From contig QCNC01000001.1 of NCBI GenBank assembly GCA_003210155.1, positions 124,001 through 188,000 on the forward strand: a DNA stretch of 64,000 nt, given 5' to 3'. Shown here one piece after another: positions 41,578-52,469 of the stretch. This DNA is from Prochlorococcus sp. AG-424-E18 (GTDB lineage Bacteria; Cyanobacteriota; Cyanobacteriia; PCC-6307; Cyanobiaceae). Under the pieces are notes generated by a model, which worked only from the letters and a program-made list of their open reading frames with translations, did no database searches and was not told the DNA's origin. Position 1 is the first letter of the stretch. Every line of letters starts with the position of its first letter. A program made the position numbers and the translations under genes.

Positions 41578-44487
41578 TTAAGCACATTTTTTTTCTTCTA
41601 AAGTCTCATCTTGATTTACATTGCAAGAACAAATTAAATTGCGATCGCCATATGCATTATTGATCCTAGAAACTGAAGACCAAAACTTAATAGTTGTTGG
41701 AGTTTTATAAGGGAAAGAAGCTTTTTCTTTTGAATAAGGATATTGCCAATTATCAGCAATTAACTCTTTCAGCGTATGGGGAGCATTACTTATTACATTA
41801 TTATTTTTTAATTCATGATTATTTTCTATTTCACTGATTTCTTCTCCAATCAATAGCATAGCCTCACAAAATCTATCTACTTCTGCCAAACTTTCACTTT
41901 CAGTAGGCTCTATCATTATGGTTTCTGGAACAGGCCAACTAATAGTTGGGGCATGAAAACTATAATCAATTAATCGTTTAGCTAAATCATTGACACTCAA
42001 TCCAGTTTTGGATTTTAAATCTCTAAAATCTAAAATACATTCATGTGCGACAAAATTATTTTTTCCTTTATAAAGAATCTTAAATTTATGTTTTAAGGAA
42101 TGCGCAATATAATTTGCAGATAAAATTGCATGCGAAGTTGCTTTCCTTAACCCACTAAGGCCTGCCATTTTTATATACATCCAACTTATTGGAAGAATAC
42201 TTGCACTCCCATGCTTTGCAGAAGATACGAAATTAAAACTACTAGATAAATTATTATCCATTAAAGAATGAGTAGGAAGGTATGGGCTTAAAGTTTCTGA
42301 TGCAGCAACTGGACCAACTCCTGGACCACCACCACCATGTGGAATGCAGAATGTTTTATGTAAATTCAAATGACAAACATCAACGCCATAGTTTCCAGGT
42401 TTGCATAATCCAACCTGAGCGTTCAAATTTGCTCCATCTAAATAGACAAATCCTCCCACAGAATGAATTAAATCACATATCTTTCTGATTTGTAATTCAA
42501 AAACTCCATGAGTAGAGGGATAAGTCAACATAAGAGCCCCTATTTGTTTATCAAATTTCTTGACCTTGATTGACAAATCTTGATAATCAATATTTCCTTC
42601 GTCATCACATTCAACAGTTAACACCTCAAAACCTGCCATAACTGCACTAGCAGGATTTGTTCCATGAGCACTTTTTGGAATTAAACATTTTTTTCTTAAC
42701 AGTTCACCTTTTGATTCAAAATAAGAATTAATTGCTAATAAACCTGCAAACTCTCCTTGAGAGCCTGCATTTGGTTGAAAAGAAACTGATTTTAAACCAA
42801 CAATCTCACTTATCCATTTTTCTAGGTCAGATATAATTTTTGAATAGCCTTTAGTTTGATCTGGTGGGGAAAAAGGATGCATGGAAGATAAATTAGCCCA
42901 AGAGACTGGATTTAACTCTGCTGCAGAATTTAACTTCATGGTACAGCTTCCCAATGGCATCATCCCATCAACCAAAGAAAAATCTTTTTCTGCAAGTCGG
43001 AATATATATCTCATTAATTCAGTTTCACTTTGGTAATTTGTGAATATATCTTGCTGCATCCATGCACTGGATCTCAAAGCTAAACTTTCAAGATGAAATT
43101 CTTTATCAAATTTTATATGCTCTAAATCTTCTGCTTTTTCTATAAGGTTTGCTATGAAAGTCAGAATATCTTTTATTTCTTTTTCATTACTAAGCTCATC
43201 TAAAGAGATCCCAAAACCAGTTGAATTTTCAATAGTTGATCCCAACGGCAAAATTCTTAAGTTATAGCCATTTTTTAAAGCTTCATTATGGATCCTCTGG
43301 GAGTGCTCAGAATAAACATCAACACTATCAAATCTAATCCCATCAGGAATATCAAAACCTAAAGCAGCTAAACTTGATTCTAAATTTATTCTCAACTCAA
43401 CTAATCTCTTAGCAATTTGCGTTAAGCCAGAGGGTCCATGATAAATAGCATAAAAAGAAGAAATTATGGCTAATAAAGATTGAGCAGTACAAATATTACT
43501 GGTAGCCTTTTCCCTTCTAATATGTTGCTCTCTTGTTTGCAATGCTAGTCTTAGAGACTTTTCTCCATTTTTAGAGAGAGTTTGCCCAACAATTCTTCCG
43601 GGTATCAGCCTTTTATATTTTTCGCTACAAGCAAAATATGCTGCATGGGGGCCACCAAAACCCATTGGTACGCCAAATCTTTGCATACTACCCACTGCTA
43701 CATCAACACCAAATTCAGAAATTGGTTTAATCAAAACTTGTGCTAGTGGATCAATACATGCCGTAACAATAATTTCTGATCTATGTGCTTGGGATATTAA
43801 GAATGTGGGATCGTATAATTGTCCATTTTTACCAGGTAATTGCAACAATATTCCAAAAACATCATCATGGTTAGGAAGGTTGCTTTGAGTAAAGCGTTTT
43901 AAGGATATTCCCAAAGGTTTTGCTCTGGTTTGTAGAACATTAAAAGTATGATCGAAAACATTTGACTCCACTAAGTACACTTTTGAAGATTTATTTTTTC
44001 TTGCGGAAAAACTCATGGCCATGGCTTCTGCTGCAGCAGTACCCTCATCCAACAAAGATGCATTGGCGACAGGGAATCCTGTTAGTTCACAAACGATAGT
44101 CTGAAAATTAAATAAAGCTTCTAATCTTCCCTGTGCAATTTCTGCTTGATATGGAGTATAAGACGTGTACCACCTTGGATTTTCAAGAACATGTCTTTGG
44201 ATTACCCTAGGCATATGATTGTCATAATAACCAAGGCCTATAAGAGATCTCATTTTAGTATTTTTATTCGCAATCTCTTCTAATTCGTTTAAAGCCTCAA
44301 TTTCTGAACAACCTTGGGGCAACATTTCTGAAGATTTATCTTTAAGCTGAATATCTTCAGGAATAACTTGATTTATAAATTGATCAATATTATTAAAACC
44401 AAGCTTGTTCAACATAATTCTTTCATCATTATCTCCTAACCCAAGATGCCTATCTATAAACAAATCAGACCCAAATTTAAATGTCAT
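41578..44487 (-). CDS. gcvP: Glycine dehydrogenase (decarboxylating), P protein
   Basis: PLP enzyme that decarboxylates glycine and loads aminomethyl onto GcvH lipoate; it recycles photorespiratory glycine. It has 969 residues, the single-chain form. The N half has PYQAEIAQGRLEALFNFQT; the C half has HLNLHKTFCIPHGGGGPG with the PLP lysine, plus PLGSCTMKLN and AHGTNPASA. It lies 45 nt after gcvH, last in a unit of four genes. gcvT is 18 kb away. Confidence 0.97.
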   Translation of the reverse strand: MTFKFGSDLFIDRHLGLGDNDERIMLNKLGFNNIDQFINQVIPEDIQLKDKSSEMLPQGCSEIEALNELEEIANKNTKMRSLIGLGYYDNHMPRVIQRHVLENPRWYTSYTPYQAEIAQGRLEALFNFQTIVCELTGFPVANASLLDEGTAAAEAMAMSFSARKNKSSKVYLVESNVFDHTFNVLQTRAKPLGISLKRFTQSNLPNHDDVFGILLQLPGKNGQLYDPTFLISQAHRSEIIVTACIDPLAQVLIKPISEFGVDVAVGSMQRFGVPMGFGGPHAAYFACSEKYKRLIPGRIVGQTLSKNGEKSLRLALQTREQHIRREKATSNICTAQSLLAIISSFYAIYHGPSGLTQIAKRLVELRINLESSLAALGFDIPDGIRFDSVDVYSEHSQRIHNEALKNGYNLRILPLGSTIENSTGFGISLDELSNEKEIKDILTFIANLIEKAEDLEHIKFDKEFHLESLALRSSAWMQQDIFTNYQSETELMRYIFRLAEKDFSLVDGMMPLGSCTMKLNSAAELNPVSWANLSSMHPFSPPDQTKGYSKIISDLEKWISEIVGLKSVSFQPNAGSQGEFAGLLAINSYFESKGELLRKKCLIPKSAHGTNPASAVMAGFEVLTVECDDEGNIDYQDLSIKVKKFDKQIGALMLTYPSTHGVFELQIRKICDLIHSVGGFVYLDGANLNAQVGLCKPGNYGVDVCHLNLHKTFCIPHGGGGPGVGPVAASETLSPYLPTHSLMDNNLSSSFNFVSSAKHGSASILPISWMYIKMAGLSGLRKATSHAILSANYIAHSLKHKFKILYKGKNNFVAHECILDFRDLKSKTGLSVNDLAKRLIDYSFHAPTISWPVPETIMIEPTESESLAEVDRFCEAMLLIGEEISEIENNHELKNNNVISNAPHTLKELIADNWQYPYSKEKASFPYKTPTTIKFWSSVSRINNAYGDRNLICSCNVNQDETLEEKKCA

Positions 44488-44532
44488 ATTAAAATATTTT
44501 TCTTTAAAATAGCTCTTTTTAGAAAGTTTGCC

Positions 44533-44922
44533 TTATTTTGGTACAACCTTTGATTGATATTCCTCAGAGGTCATCAAATCAGCAATTGATGCTTTTGATT
44601 CAGGTTTCAAAATGACTAACCAACCGTCTCCAACCGGATCACTCTGTAAAAGCTCTGGGTTCTCAATAACACTTTCATTTACAGATACTATTTCCCCTGA
44701 AAAAGGCAGATAGACTTCCTCAACGGCCTTAACTGATTCTATCGTTCCAAAAGTCTCGCCTTTCTCTAAAGTCGCACCTTCATCAGCTAATTCAACAAAA
44801 ACAATATCTCCTAATTGATCAATAGCGAATTCACTAACTCCAATTTTTAATAATCCATTTTCTTCCAAGACATATTCATGAGTATCAGCATAGTTGAGGT
44901 TGTCTGGAAACTTGTAAGACAT
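44533..44922 (-). CDS. gcvH: Glycine cleavage system H protein
   Basis: Lipoyl carrier that shuttles aminomethyl between GcvP, GcvT and Lpd, 129 residues. The lipoylated lysine is Lys65 in GTIESVKAVEEVYLP. The sandwich-barrel start YADTHEYV and the end SEEY are conserved. It begins 2 nt after the stop of the PLP-enzyme gene and precedes gcvP. No glycine riboswitch can fit in these gaps. Confidence 0.97.
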   Translation of the reverse strand: MSYKFPDNLNYADTHEYVLEENGLLKIGVSEFAIDQLGDIVFVELADEGATLEKGETFGTIESVKAVEEVYLPFSGEIVSVNESVIENPELLQSDPVGDGWLVILKPESKASIADLMTSEEYQSKVVPK

Positions 44923-44924
44923 GA

Positions 44925-46217
44925 TTAAGTTGATAAAGGAAGTAGAGAATCCTTTGAAATTAATTTTTCCTCTAATAGTTCAGATAATAATCGAATTAAT
45001 GCAATTTTGATGTGAGCTATGTGAGAACCACCTTGAACAAAAATATTGTAAGGATCTCTTAGAGGGGCATCAGCAGAAAATTCACTTGTACTACCTTCAA
45101 TAAAAGTACCTCCTGCCATTAATAATTTTGAATCATATCCATCCATTGATGACGGAACAACATTCAGAAAAGAATCAACTGGTGAAGAATTTTGAAAAGA
45201 TTGACAAACTTTTTGTACCAAATTAGGGTTATTCAATCTTACTGACTGAATAAGATCAGATCTATAAGCTGCTGGCTCTGGTAAAACCTTAAATCCCAAA
45301 TTTTTAAAAACTGCTGCAACCATATCAGCACCTTTTAGTGATTCGTGAACAATTTGTGGTGCTAAAAACAAACCCTGCAAAATTAATCTTCCTAGTCCAA
45401 AATTTATTCCTGCAGAAGAACCAATGCCTGGTGAGGTTAATCTAGAACATGCCATCTCAACCAACTCTGCATCTCCTGCAACGTACCCACCACTAGGAAC
45501 TATTGTTCCTCCCAAATTTTTAATCAGTGATCCAGCAATTATATTTGCCCCTTTAGAAATTGGTTCACTATCTTCAACAAGCTCCCCATAACAGTTATCA
45601 ACAAAACATATACAATTAGGATCAAGAGAATGAATAAGACTACAAATTTTCTCTATCTGATGATTCGTAAGAGACTTTCTCCAACTATATCCACAACTTT
45701 TTTGTATGAATACTAATTTGCATGAATTTTCTTTAAAAAAATGAACAATTTTTTCTTCAAAAGAATCGAAATTCTCGCAGATATTTACTTGCTTATATTC
45801 AATGTCAAAATCTTTAAGTGATCCTTTTCCTACTCCCCTTATTCCTATGACTTCTTCTAACGTGTCATATGGTTGTCCTGTAAGAGATAACATTACATCT
45901 CCAGGTCGAAGAATTCCAAATAAGACAGAACTTATTGCATGGGTTCCACTTACAAATTGCATCCTCACAGCAGCCTTTTCAGCAAGAAACAATCTTGCAA
46001 AAACCGCATCAATTTTTTCTCTAGATATATCATCATGACCACTACCAGAAGATTGATTGAAATGACTAGTAGAAACTTTTTCTTCCTTAAAAATTGTCAA
46101 AATATTTTCTAATTTCTGGAAAACCTGATTTGACCTTTCTTTGAAAACTTTACTTAAACTCTCTTCGACAGAAAGAACAGCGTTTTCAGCCAGTATTAAG
46201 TTATTGTCAAGAGTCAT
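44925..46217 (-). CDS. PLP-dependent C-S lyase-like enzyme (aluminium-resistance family)
   Basis: Fold-type-I PLP enzyme of 430 residues, of the methionine-gamma-lyase/cystathionine-beta-lyase-like family annotated as aluminium resistance protein (YnbB type). Family features: GSGHDDISREKIDAVFARL, FVSGTHAISSVLFGIL, FVDNCYGELVE, and the lysine loop GSLIKNLGGTIVPSGGYVAG. The true substrate is unknown. It overlaps the stop of the preceding HTH-like gene by 4 nt and precedes gcvH by 2 nt. Tight linkage to glycine cleavage hints at amino-acid or C1 metabolism. Confidence 0.85.
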   Translation of the reverse strand: MTLDNNLILAENAVLSVEESLSKVFKERSNQVFQKLENILTIFKEEKVSTSHFNQSSGSGHDDISREKIDAVFARLFLAEKAAVRMQFVSGTHAISSVLFGILRPGDVMLSLTGQPYDTLEEVIGIRGVGKGSLKDFDIEYKQVNICENFDSFEEKIVHFFKENSCKLVFIQKSCGYSWRKSLTNHQIEKICSLIHSLDPNCICFVDNCYGELVEDSEPISKGANIIAGSLIKNLGGTIVPSGGYVAGDAELVEMACSRLTSPGIGSSAGINFGLGRLILQGLFLAPQIVHESLKGADMVAAVFKNLGFKVLPEPAAYRSDLIQSVRLNNPNLVQKVCQSFQNSSPVDSFLNVVPSSMDGYDSKLLMAGGTFIEGSTSEFSADAPLRDPYNIFVQGGSHIAHIKIALIRLLSELLEEKLISKDSLLPLST

Positions 46218-46933
46218 TTATTGTGAAAATTTATGTTATTTTTAAAAGCTAAATTTCTTAATTCTGCTAGGAAAGCATTAGGTCCCCTACCCTGAAAATA
46301 AGAAAGTTTTTTTGAAGCCTCATATAAATCAAGAAGTTCTCCATCTAATTCTTCTGCCGTATAATCTCTAATTCCTGCAATTACCTCAGCAAAACGTTCT
46401 CTACGGGCAGATTTATTGACGGCATAGGCTTCCATTACGTGCATTTTACATGATCTCCAAGCCTTATTCTGACAAAAATGCACTGAAAGAGCATCACTTA
46501 AAGCAGAAGCTTCTTCATCTTCTATGTACCAGTCAAAAGATGAAGGTAGAGGTTTTAATCCTGAAAATATCTCGAATAACTCCCCGGCCGACAATGGATC
46601 ACCAGAATCATTTTTTAGGGGTAATGCAGACTCTTCCAAAGATTTCCATAACTCTGGGTAATCACTTTCAAAACGATCCCTGATTTTTTCAATGCCTTGA
46701 TCAAGAATCGTATTAACTTGAGCTAAAGCAAGAAAAACTTCAGGGCCTGGCGAAGATAACTTCCCATTCCTAAGATTAGAAATCTGCGAATTATGAACTT
46801 TACCTAAATCAAGAACTTCTGAAAGTAATGGTAATACTCTGTGAGACCAACCATTTCTTTCATGCCAGAGGTGTATCAAATGAGCCATAGCCCTTCGACC
46901 TCTTGATAATTTATCGCGATATCCGAGACTCAC
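46214..46933 (-). CDS. HTH-like protein of unknown function
   Basis: 239 residues, starting at GTG. Not recognised as a named family. Residues 20-75 look like an XRE-type helix-turn-helix (LSEVLDLGKVHNSQISNLRNGKLSSPGPEVFLALA has the repressor-like spacing). The rest is helical and acidic (about 110-200), with SADLL-free, Trp-containing segments such as CQNKAWRSCKMHVMEAY. It is first in the unit with the PLP enzyme, gcvH and gcvP, and divergent from desC across 75 bp. It could regulate either side. Confidence 0.75.
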   Translation of the reverse strand: MSLGYRDKLSRGRRAMAHLIHLWHERNGWSHRVLPLLSEVLDLGKVHNSQISNLRNGKLSSPGPEVFLALAQVNTILDQGIEKIRDRFESDYPELWKSLEESALPLKNDSGDPLSAGELFEIFSGLKPLPSSFDWYIEDEEASALSDALSVHFCQNKAWRSCKMHVMEAYAVNKSARRERFAEVIAGIRDYTAEELDGELLDLYEASKKLSYFQGRGPNAFLAELRNLAFKNNINFHNK

Positions 46934-46960
46934 AGATAATTAAACTTATCAATAATATAG

Positions 46961-46966
46961 TATGAT
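46961..46966 (+). promoter_or_regulatory. Candidate -10 box for desC
   Basis: TATGAT lies 42 nt before the desC ATG in the 75-bp divergent gap, giving a leader of about 35 nt. The gap is AT-rich and must also serve the opposite operon. No -35 consensus was seen. Confidence 0.3.
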
Positions 46967-47008
46967 AATATTACATATCGGTAATTTTGAAAATATTATT
47001 TCAATATC

Positions 47009-47947
47009 ATGAATTCAGTAATTTTCCAAGAAACAGCAAAATTAAAAAAACCTGTTCCAGCTGAAAAAGTTATAGAACTCTCAGAAAAATTACTGGAACC
47101 TTCCAGTCATTCAAAAAGATATCCTCCAAGACTACATAAAACGTGGGGAACAATAGTTTTTATGGTTGCAATACATATTCTTTCTCTTGTAGCTTTACAA
47201 CCAAAATTTTGGAGTCTCCCTGCAGTCACTTCATTATTATTTTTTTACTGGGTAACTGCTTGTTTAGGAGTCACCCTTGGATATCACAGATTGTTATCAC
47301 ACAGATCGTTCATTTTACCAAGATGGTTAGAAAGATTTTTTGCTACCTGTGGAGCTATAAGTTGCCAGCATGGACCAATAGATTGGGTAGGTTTACATAG
47401 GCATCACCACTCTTTTTCAGATACTGAAGTAGATCATCACAATAGTAAAAAGGGGTTTTGGTGGAGTCATATGGGTTGGATGTTTAAAGATGTAGAAGCA
47501 CTAAAAGCTGTCCCAAAACTAAGTGCAGATTTAATTAAGGATCCATATTATAGATTTTTAAATAAATATTTTTTATTATTACAAATTCCTATTGGACTTT
47601 CATTGTATGCAATAGGTCAAAAATTAGGAGTTGGAGGATGGGCTTTAGTCCTTTGGGGAATTCCATTGAGACTTGTGGTTGTTTATCATGTAACTTGGCT
47701 AGTCAACTCCGCGACGCATTGTTGGGGTAACGCACCATTTGAAAGTGGTGATTCATCTAAAAACAATGCATGGGTTGCTGCATTAACTTTTGGAGAAGGT
47801 TGGCATAATAACCATCATGCATTTCCCAATTCAGCAAAACAAGGATTATTTAAAGGTCAGATAGACATAACATGGGAACATATTAAGATTCTTGCGAAAT
47901 TTGGTTTTGCAAAAAAAGTAAAATTACCCTCTAGGTCTTATTATTAA
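47009..47947 (+). CDS. desC: Acyl-lipid delta-9 desaturase
   Basis: Membrane di-iron desaturase that puts a double bond at C9 of lipid-bound acyl chains, 312 residues. The three histidine boxes are present: H93-RLLSH, H130-RHHH, and HNNHH near residue 272. Four membrane helices lie between them. Desaturation adjusts fluidity with temperature and light. It is divergent from the HTH-like gene and leads into rplI 20 nt later. Which desC paralogue it is remains open. Confidence 0.95.
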   Translation: MNSVIFQETAKLKKPVPAEKVIELSEKLLEPSSHSKRYPPRLHKTWGTIVFMVAIHILSLVALQPKFWSLPAVTSLLFFYWVTACLGVTLGYHRLLSHRSFILPRWLERFFATCGAISCQHGPIDWVGLHRHHHSFSDTEVDHHNSKKGFWWSHMGWMFKDVEALKAVPKLSADLIKDPYYRFLNKYFLLLQIPIGLSLYAIGQKLGVGGWALVLWGIPLRLVVVYHVTWLVNSATHCWGNAPFESGDSSKNNAWVAALTFGEGWHNNHHAFPNSAKQGLFKGQIDITWEHIKILAKFGFAKKVKLPSRSYY

Positions 47948-47967
47948 CTATATTGTTCAATATTTTC

Positions 47968-48423
47968 ATGGCTAAAAGAGTACAAGTCGCATTAACTGAA
48001 TCAATCGCATCACTAGGTAAAGAAGGAGATCTAGTTGATGTAGCACCAGGATACGCAAGAAATTTTCTATTACCTTATGGCAAGGCAATGAATGTAACAC
48101 CAGCAGTCCTTAAACAAATTGAGAGGAAAAAAGAAAAAGAAAAAATCGCTGCTGATAAATTAAAGCAAGAAGCTTTAGATTTCCAAACTGCATTATCTAC
48201 AATAGGTAGGTTCACTATCAAAAAACAGGTTGGAGAAGATGGTGTCCTTTTTGGAACGGTTACCAATGGTGATGTTGCCGAAGCGATAGAGGCGGCTACT
48301 AAAAAAGAAATTGATAGAAGAAACATTAGTGTTCCTGATATTCATAATTTAGGTTCCTTTACTGCAAAAATAAAATTACATCCAGAAGTAAATGCAGAAG
48401 TAAATATTGAAGTAACAAGTTAA
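47968..48423 (+). CDS. rplI: 50S ribosomal protein L9
   Basis: Two-domain rRNA-binding protein at the L1 stalk base, 151 residues. The N-domain is [38 protein letters not shown]-like (seen across its first 40 residues), then a long lysine-rich connecting helix at 50-75, then the C-domain with [15 protein letters not shown] use the ATG at 47968, where the family begins, not an upstream TTG. dnaB follows after 58 nt, the usual rplI-dnaB order. Confidence 0.96.
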   Translation: MAKRVQVALTESIASLGKEGDLVDVAPGYARNFLLPYGKAMNVTPAVLKQIERKKEKEKIAADKLKQEALDFQTALSTIGRFTIKKQVGEDGVLFGTVTNGDVAEAIEAATKKEIDRRNISVPDIHNLGSFTAKIKLHPEVNAEVNIEVTS

Positions 48424-48481
48424 TCAATTTGTTGCATTTTTTTGAAAAGTAGCCAGAGTATATATCTAAGCAATTAAAGAT

Positions 48482-49864
48482 ATGGTTTCCGTACCTTTTC
48501 CAAATAATGGGCAAAATAAAAATTTTAAAAAGGATTTTATTAGTGAAAATGCTGGATTAGTCCCCCCTCAAAACGTTCAAGCAGAGGAAGTAGTTCTTGG
48601 TGGAATACTTCTTGATCCAGACGCGATCGGAAGAATTGCAGACTTAATTAAACCTGAAGCTTTCTATATAAATGCCCATCAAGAGATTTATAGAACAGCA
48701 TTAATGTTGCATACCCAGGGTAAGCCAACTGATTTAACATCAATGAGTGCTTGGTTAGCAGATAATGGATCCCTAGAAAAAATTGGAGGGAACAGCAAAC
48801 TGGTTGAACTAGTTGAAAATGTTTCCTCTACAGCTTCCATAGAACAAGTTGCTAATTTAATAAACGACAAATTCATGAGAAGGCAACTTATTAAATCTGG
48901 GAATGAGGTGGTTCAACTAGGTTTTGATCAAACTCAAGACACTAATGAAGTTTTAGACAAAGCGGAGCAAAAAATATTTGAAATCAGTCAAGAAAAACCT
49001 TCAAAAGGTCTGACTCAAGCAGCTGAAATCCTTACAAGTACTTTCAATGAAATAGAGTCGAGATCATTAGGTACTTCAGTAGCTGGAATTCCTGTAAATT
49101 TTTATGACCTTGATGCGATGACTCAAGGGTTTCAAAGAAGTGATTTGATAATTGTTGCTGGAAGACCTTCTATGGGGAAAACTTCAATAGTTCTTAATCT
49201 GGCTAAAAATGTTGCACAATCTCAAGATTTACCTGTGTGCGTATTTAGTCTTGAAATGAGCAAGGAACAGTTGACATATAGATTACTTTCTATGGAAGTT
49301 GGAATCGAGAGTGGCAGGCTAAGAACAGGAAGATTACAGCAAGATGAATGGCCTTTACTCGGAGAAGGTATAAATTCACTAGGTCAATTACCAATATTTA
49401 TAGATGATAAACCTAACTTAAGTGTTTTAGAGATGAGATCTCTGTGCAGAAGATTAATGGCTGAACAAAAAAAAGAACTAGGCTTAATTGTTATTGATTA
49501 CCTCCAGCTGATGGAAGGATCAACCCCTGATAATAGAGTTCAAGAACTTTCAAGAATAACAAGAGGTCTTAAAAGCATGGCTAGAGAATTAAAAGTGCCT
49601 GTAGTAGCTTTATCTCAGCTTAGTAGAGGAGTAGAGTCTAGAACAAACAAAAGACCAATGTTAAGCGATCTAAGAGAATCAGGATCTATTGAACAAGACG
49701 CAGATTTAGTATTAATGATTTATAGAGATGAATACTATAATCCAGAGACTGAAGATAGAGGAATTACAGAAATCATTGTCACTAAACATAGAAATGGACC
49801 CGTAGGAACTGTTAAATTATTATTTGAACCTCAATTTACGAGATTTAGGAATTTAGCTAATTAA
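48482..49864 (+). CDS. dnaB: Replicative DNA helicase
   Basis: Hexameric 5'-3' fork helicase, 460 residues. The N-domain has [18 protein letters not shown], the RecA-like domain has Walker [10 protein letters not shown] and Walker [27 protein letters not shown] and [15 protein letters not shown] are signatures. No intein interrupts these sites, unlike in some other cyanobacteria. mnmG follows after 13 nt. Confidence 0.97.
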   Translation: MVSVPFPNNGQNKNFKKDFISENAGLVPPQNVQAEEVVLGGILLDPDAIGRIADLIKPEAFYINAHQEIYRTALMLHTQGKPTDLTSMSAWLADNGSLEKIGGNSKLVELVENVSSTASIEQVANLINDKFMRRQLIKSGNEVVQLGFDQTQDTNEVLDKAEQKIFEISQEKPSKGLTQAAEILTSTFNEIESRSLGTSVAGIPVNFYDLDAMTQGFQRSDLIIVAGRPSMGKTSIVLNLAKNVAQSQDLPVCVFSLEMSKEQLTYRLLSMEVGIESGRLRTGRLQQDEWPLLGEGINSLGQLPIFIDDKPNLSVLEMRSLCRRLMAEQKKELGLIVIDYLQLMEGSTPDNRVQELSRITRGLKSMARELKVPVVALSQLSRGVESRTNKRPMLSDLRESGSIEQDADLVLMIYRDEYYNPETEDRGITEIIVTKHRNGPVGTVKLLFEPQFTRFRNLAN

Positions 49865-49877
49865 GTCGATCCTAATA

Positions 49878-51845
49878 ATGCAAGATCATCAATCAAAAAA
49901 TGAATCTTTTGACATTATCGTCATTGGAGGAGGACATGCAGGATGTGAAGCAGCAATAACAGCAGCAAAATTAGGATTTTCTACAGCATTATTTACAATC
50001 AATTTAGATAGGATTGCGTGGCAACCCTGTAATCCTGCAGTTGGCGGTCCGGCAAAGAGTCAGTTGGTACATGAAGTTGATGCATTAGGTGGAATTATTG
50101 GTAAATTAGCTGATGCGACAGCCATACAAAAAAGAATATTAAATGCAAGTAGAGGTCCAGCTGTATGGGCACTAAGAGCTCAAACAGATAAAAGAGAATA
50201 CTCAAAAAAAATGATTGAAATAATACAAAATACAGATAATTTATCTTTAAAAGAAGCAATGATTACTGAACTGGATATTGCAAAAACTGAAGAAATTGGA
50301 TTGAACTCAAAAAAAATCGTGAAAAAAAGAATAAAGGGTGTAAGAACTTTCTTTGGTAGTTATTATTCAGCAAGATCAGTTATCATCACAGCTGGTACTT
50401 TCTTAGAAGGAAGAATATGGATAGGAAATAAATCAATGTCAGCTGGTAGATCGGGCGAACAAGCAGCAAAAGGCCTTACTCAAAATTTGCACGAAATTGG
50501 TATCAAAACAGAACGTTTAAAAACAGGAACTCCGGCAAGAGTTGATAAAAAAAGTATCATTTTTGATGAACTAGATATTCAGCCAAGTACTGCAGCAGAT
50601 AAATATTTTTCTTTTGACCCGGATATAACAAATAATATGCCTCAAGTCAGTTGTCACATCACAAGAACAACTAACAAAACACATAAACTAATTAGAGACA
50701 ATTTACATTTAACTCCCATTTACGGCGGTTTTATTGATAGTAAGGGGCCAAGATATTGTCCATCGATTGAAGATAAAATCGTTAAATTTGCCGATAAAGA
50801 ATCACATCAAATTTTCTTAGAACCAGAAGGAATTAATACCCCTGAAATATATGTACAAGGATTTTCTACAGGTTTACCAGAAAATATTCAATTAGAACTT
50901 TTAAGAACCTTACCTGGATTAAGTGAATGTAAAATGTTACGACCAGCATATGCTGTGGAGTATGACTACATACCTGCAACACAGCTCCAAACATCACTCG
51001 AAACGAAAGAAATAGAATATTTATTTAGCGCCGGACAAATTAATGGGACTACAGGTTATGAAGAAGCAGCAGCACAAGGATTAGTTGCAGGTGTCAATGC
51101 GACCAGAAAACTAAACAAAAAAGACCCAATAATTTTCACAAGAGAAAGCAGTTATATAGGAACAATGATAAATGATTTAATTACCAATGATCTTAAAGAA
51201 CCATATAGAGTTCTCACTAGTAGGAGTGAATATAGGTTAACTCTTAGGGGAGATAATGCGGACAGAAGATTAACTCCATTAGGTTATCAAATAGGGCTAA
51301 TAAATGAGAAAAGATGGTCGGCCTATCAAGAAAAAATGAACCTCCTCGAGGAAGAGAAATTTAGATTAAATAACACTCGTTTAAAAAATACCGATGAAAT
51401 ATCAAAAAAAATAGAATTAGAAACGGGATCAAAGATCAAAGGCTCTACAACTTTGAAAGAACTCTTAAAAAGACCAAACTTTCATTATTCAGATCTAATC
51501 AAATATAATTTAATTGAAAAAAATCTAGGTTCTTCAATACAGGAAGGTGTTGAAATAGATATTAAATACGAAGGTTACCTTAAAAGACAAAAAAACAACA
51601 TTGAACAAATAAATCGCCAAAGCTGTAAATCTTTGCCTCAAGAAATAAATTATGAAAATATAGATACATTATCTTTAGAAGCTAGAGAAAATTTGAATAA
51701 GATAAAGCCAAAAAATTTTGGTGATGCCTCAAAAATTCCTGGTGTAAGCAAAGCTGATTTAACTGCATTACTTGTTTGGCTAAAAATAAGAGAAATAAAG
51801 AAAGAAAAGGCAAATATTTTTGTCGAAAAAAAGTTATCATCTTAA
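49878..51845 (+). CDS. mnmG: tRNA uridine-5-carboxymethylaminomethyl modification enzyme MnmG
   Basis: FAD enzyme that, with MnmE, modifies U34 of several tRNAs, 655 residues. The FAD motif is [10 protein letters not shown] at the start. [55 protein letters not shown] and [17 protein letters not shown] are conserved. The C-terminal helical domain reaches the end. The stop TAA at 51843 is followed within 20 nt by the chorismate-lyase frame. Full length. Confidence 0.97.
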   Translation: MQDHQSKNESFDIIVIGGGHAGCEAAITAAKLGFSTALFTINLDRIAWQPCNPAVGGPAKSQLVHEVDALGGIIGKLADATAIQKRILNASRGPAVWALRAQTDKREYSKKMIEIIQNTDNLSLKEAMITELDIAKTEEIGLNSKKIVKKRIKGVRTFFGSYYSARSVIITAGTFLEGRIWIGNKSMSAGRSGEQAAKGLTQNLHEIGIKTERLKTGTPARVDKKSIIFDELDIQPSTAADKYFSFDPDITNNMPQVSCHITRTTNKTHKLIRDNLHLTPIYGGFIDSKGPRYCPSIEDKIVKFADKESHQIFLEPEGINTPEIYVQGFSTGLPENIQLELLRTLPGLSECKMLRPAYAVEYDYIPATQLQTSLETKEIEYLFSAGQINGTTGYEEAAAQGLVAGVNATRKLNKKDPIIFTRESSYIGTMINDLITNDLKEPYRVLTSRSEYRLTLRGDNADRRLTPLGYQIGLINEKRWSAYQEKMNLLEEEKFRLNNTRLKNTDEISKKIELETGSKIKGSTTLKELLKRPNFHYSDLIKYNLIEKNLGSSIQEGVEIDIKYEGYLKRQKNNIEQINRQSCKSLPQEINYENIDTLSLEARENLNKIKPKNFGDASKIPGVSKADLTALLVWLKIREIKKEKANIFVEKKLSS

Positions 51846-51863
51846 AAGCACTACGTCAGAGCA

Positions 51864-52469
51864 CTGAATAATAAACTTTTTAACTCACCAAAGATTTTAT
51901 GGGAAGAAAAAGCCTCTAATTTTTTAGTAAAAAATTCATTACCAAAAATCTCTGGTCCATGGAAATTAATGCTGCTTGGAGATGGTAGCCCAACTAGACA
52001 TCTACAGCTTTTAACTAATCAAGAGACGAAAATTAAATTAATTTCGATGCAAGTAGATCCTCTATGTATTGAAGAAGGTCCCAAAGAATTAAATCAGTTA
52101 AATGGCCCCTTAATTAGAAGACAAGTATGGATTAAAAACAATAATAAAAATCTAGCATGGGCTGAAAGTTGGTGGAATGCAGAACAAGTAAATGAAAATT
52201 TAAAAGCCAAAGAAGAACCAATTTGGAAGAATTTGACACAAGACAGATCAGAATTATTTAGAGAAGTTGATCGTATTTCACTTGTAAATTCAACTTGGTT
52301 AGAAGATCAATTTTGCTTTAAAGGTCCATTCTGGTCAAGAAATTATAGATTTTTTCGAGACAAAAAGCCCCTAACAATTATTAGAGAAGTCTTCAATCCA
52401 CATTTAGAAAGTTTATTGGGTTATTCAGGAATTAAAGAATTTACGAAACTATACTCTTCTTCTTCTTGA
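51864..52469 (+). CDS. Chorismate lyase-like protein (UbiC fold)
   Basis: Predicted to release pyruvate from chorismate to give 4-hydroxybenzoate, the plastoquinone head-group precursor. Resemblance to E. coli UbiC is colinear: LMLLGDGSPTRHLQLL for its LLLEDSMTKR, RRQVWIK for the active-site Arg region, FWSRNYRFFRDKKPL and REVFNP for its LWGRRS...KPLLLTE end. The first ATG (51969) would delete the 30-odd residues that precede the LLGDGS motif in the family. The frame stays open upstream and contains no ATG, GTG or TTG, only CTG at 51864. I use that start, giving 201 residues. The last 21 nt overlap the convergent gene. Confidence 0.72.
   Translation: MNNKLFNSPKILWEEKASNFLVKNSLPKISGPWKLMLLGDGSPTRHLQLLTNQETKIKLISMQVDPLCIEEGPKELNQLNGPLIRRQVWIKNNNKNLAWAESWWNAEQVNENLKAKEEPIWKNLTQDRSELFREVDRISLVNSTWLEDQFCFKGPFWSRNYRFFRDKKPLTIIREVFNPHLESLLGYSGIKEFTKLYSSSS

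Noticed and set aside
44488-44532. Glycine riboswitch upstream of gcvP, gcvH or gcvT
   Set aside because: Gaps are 2-51 nt, far too short for the aptamer.
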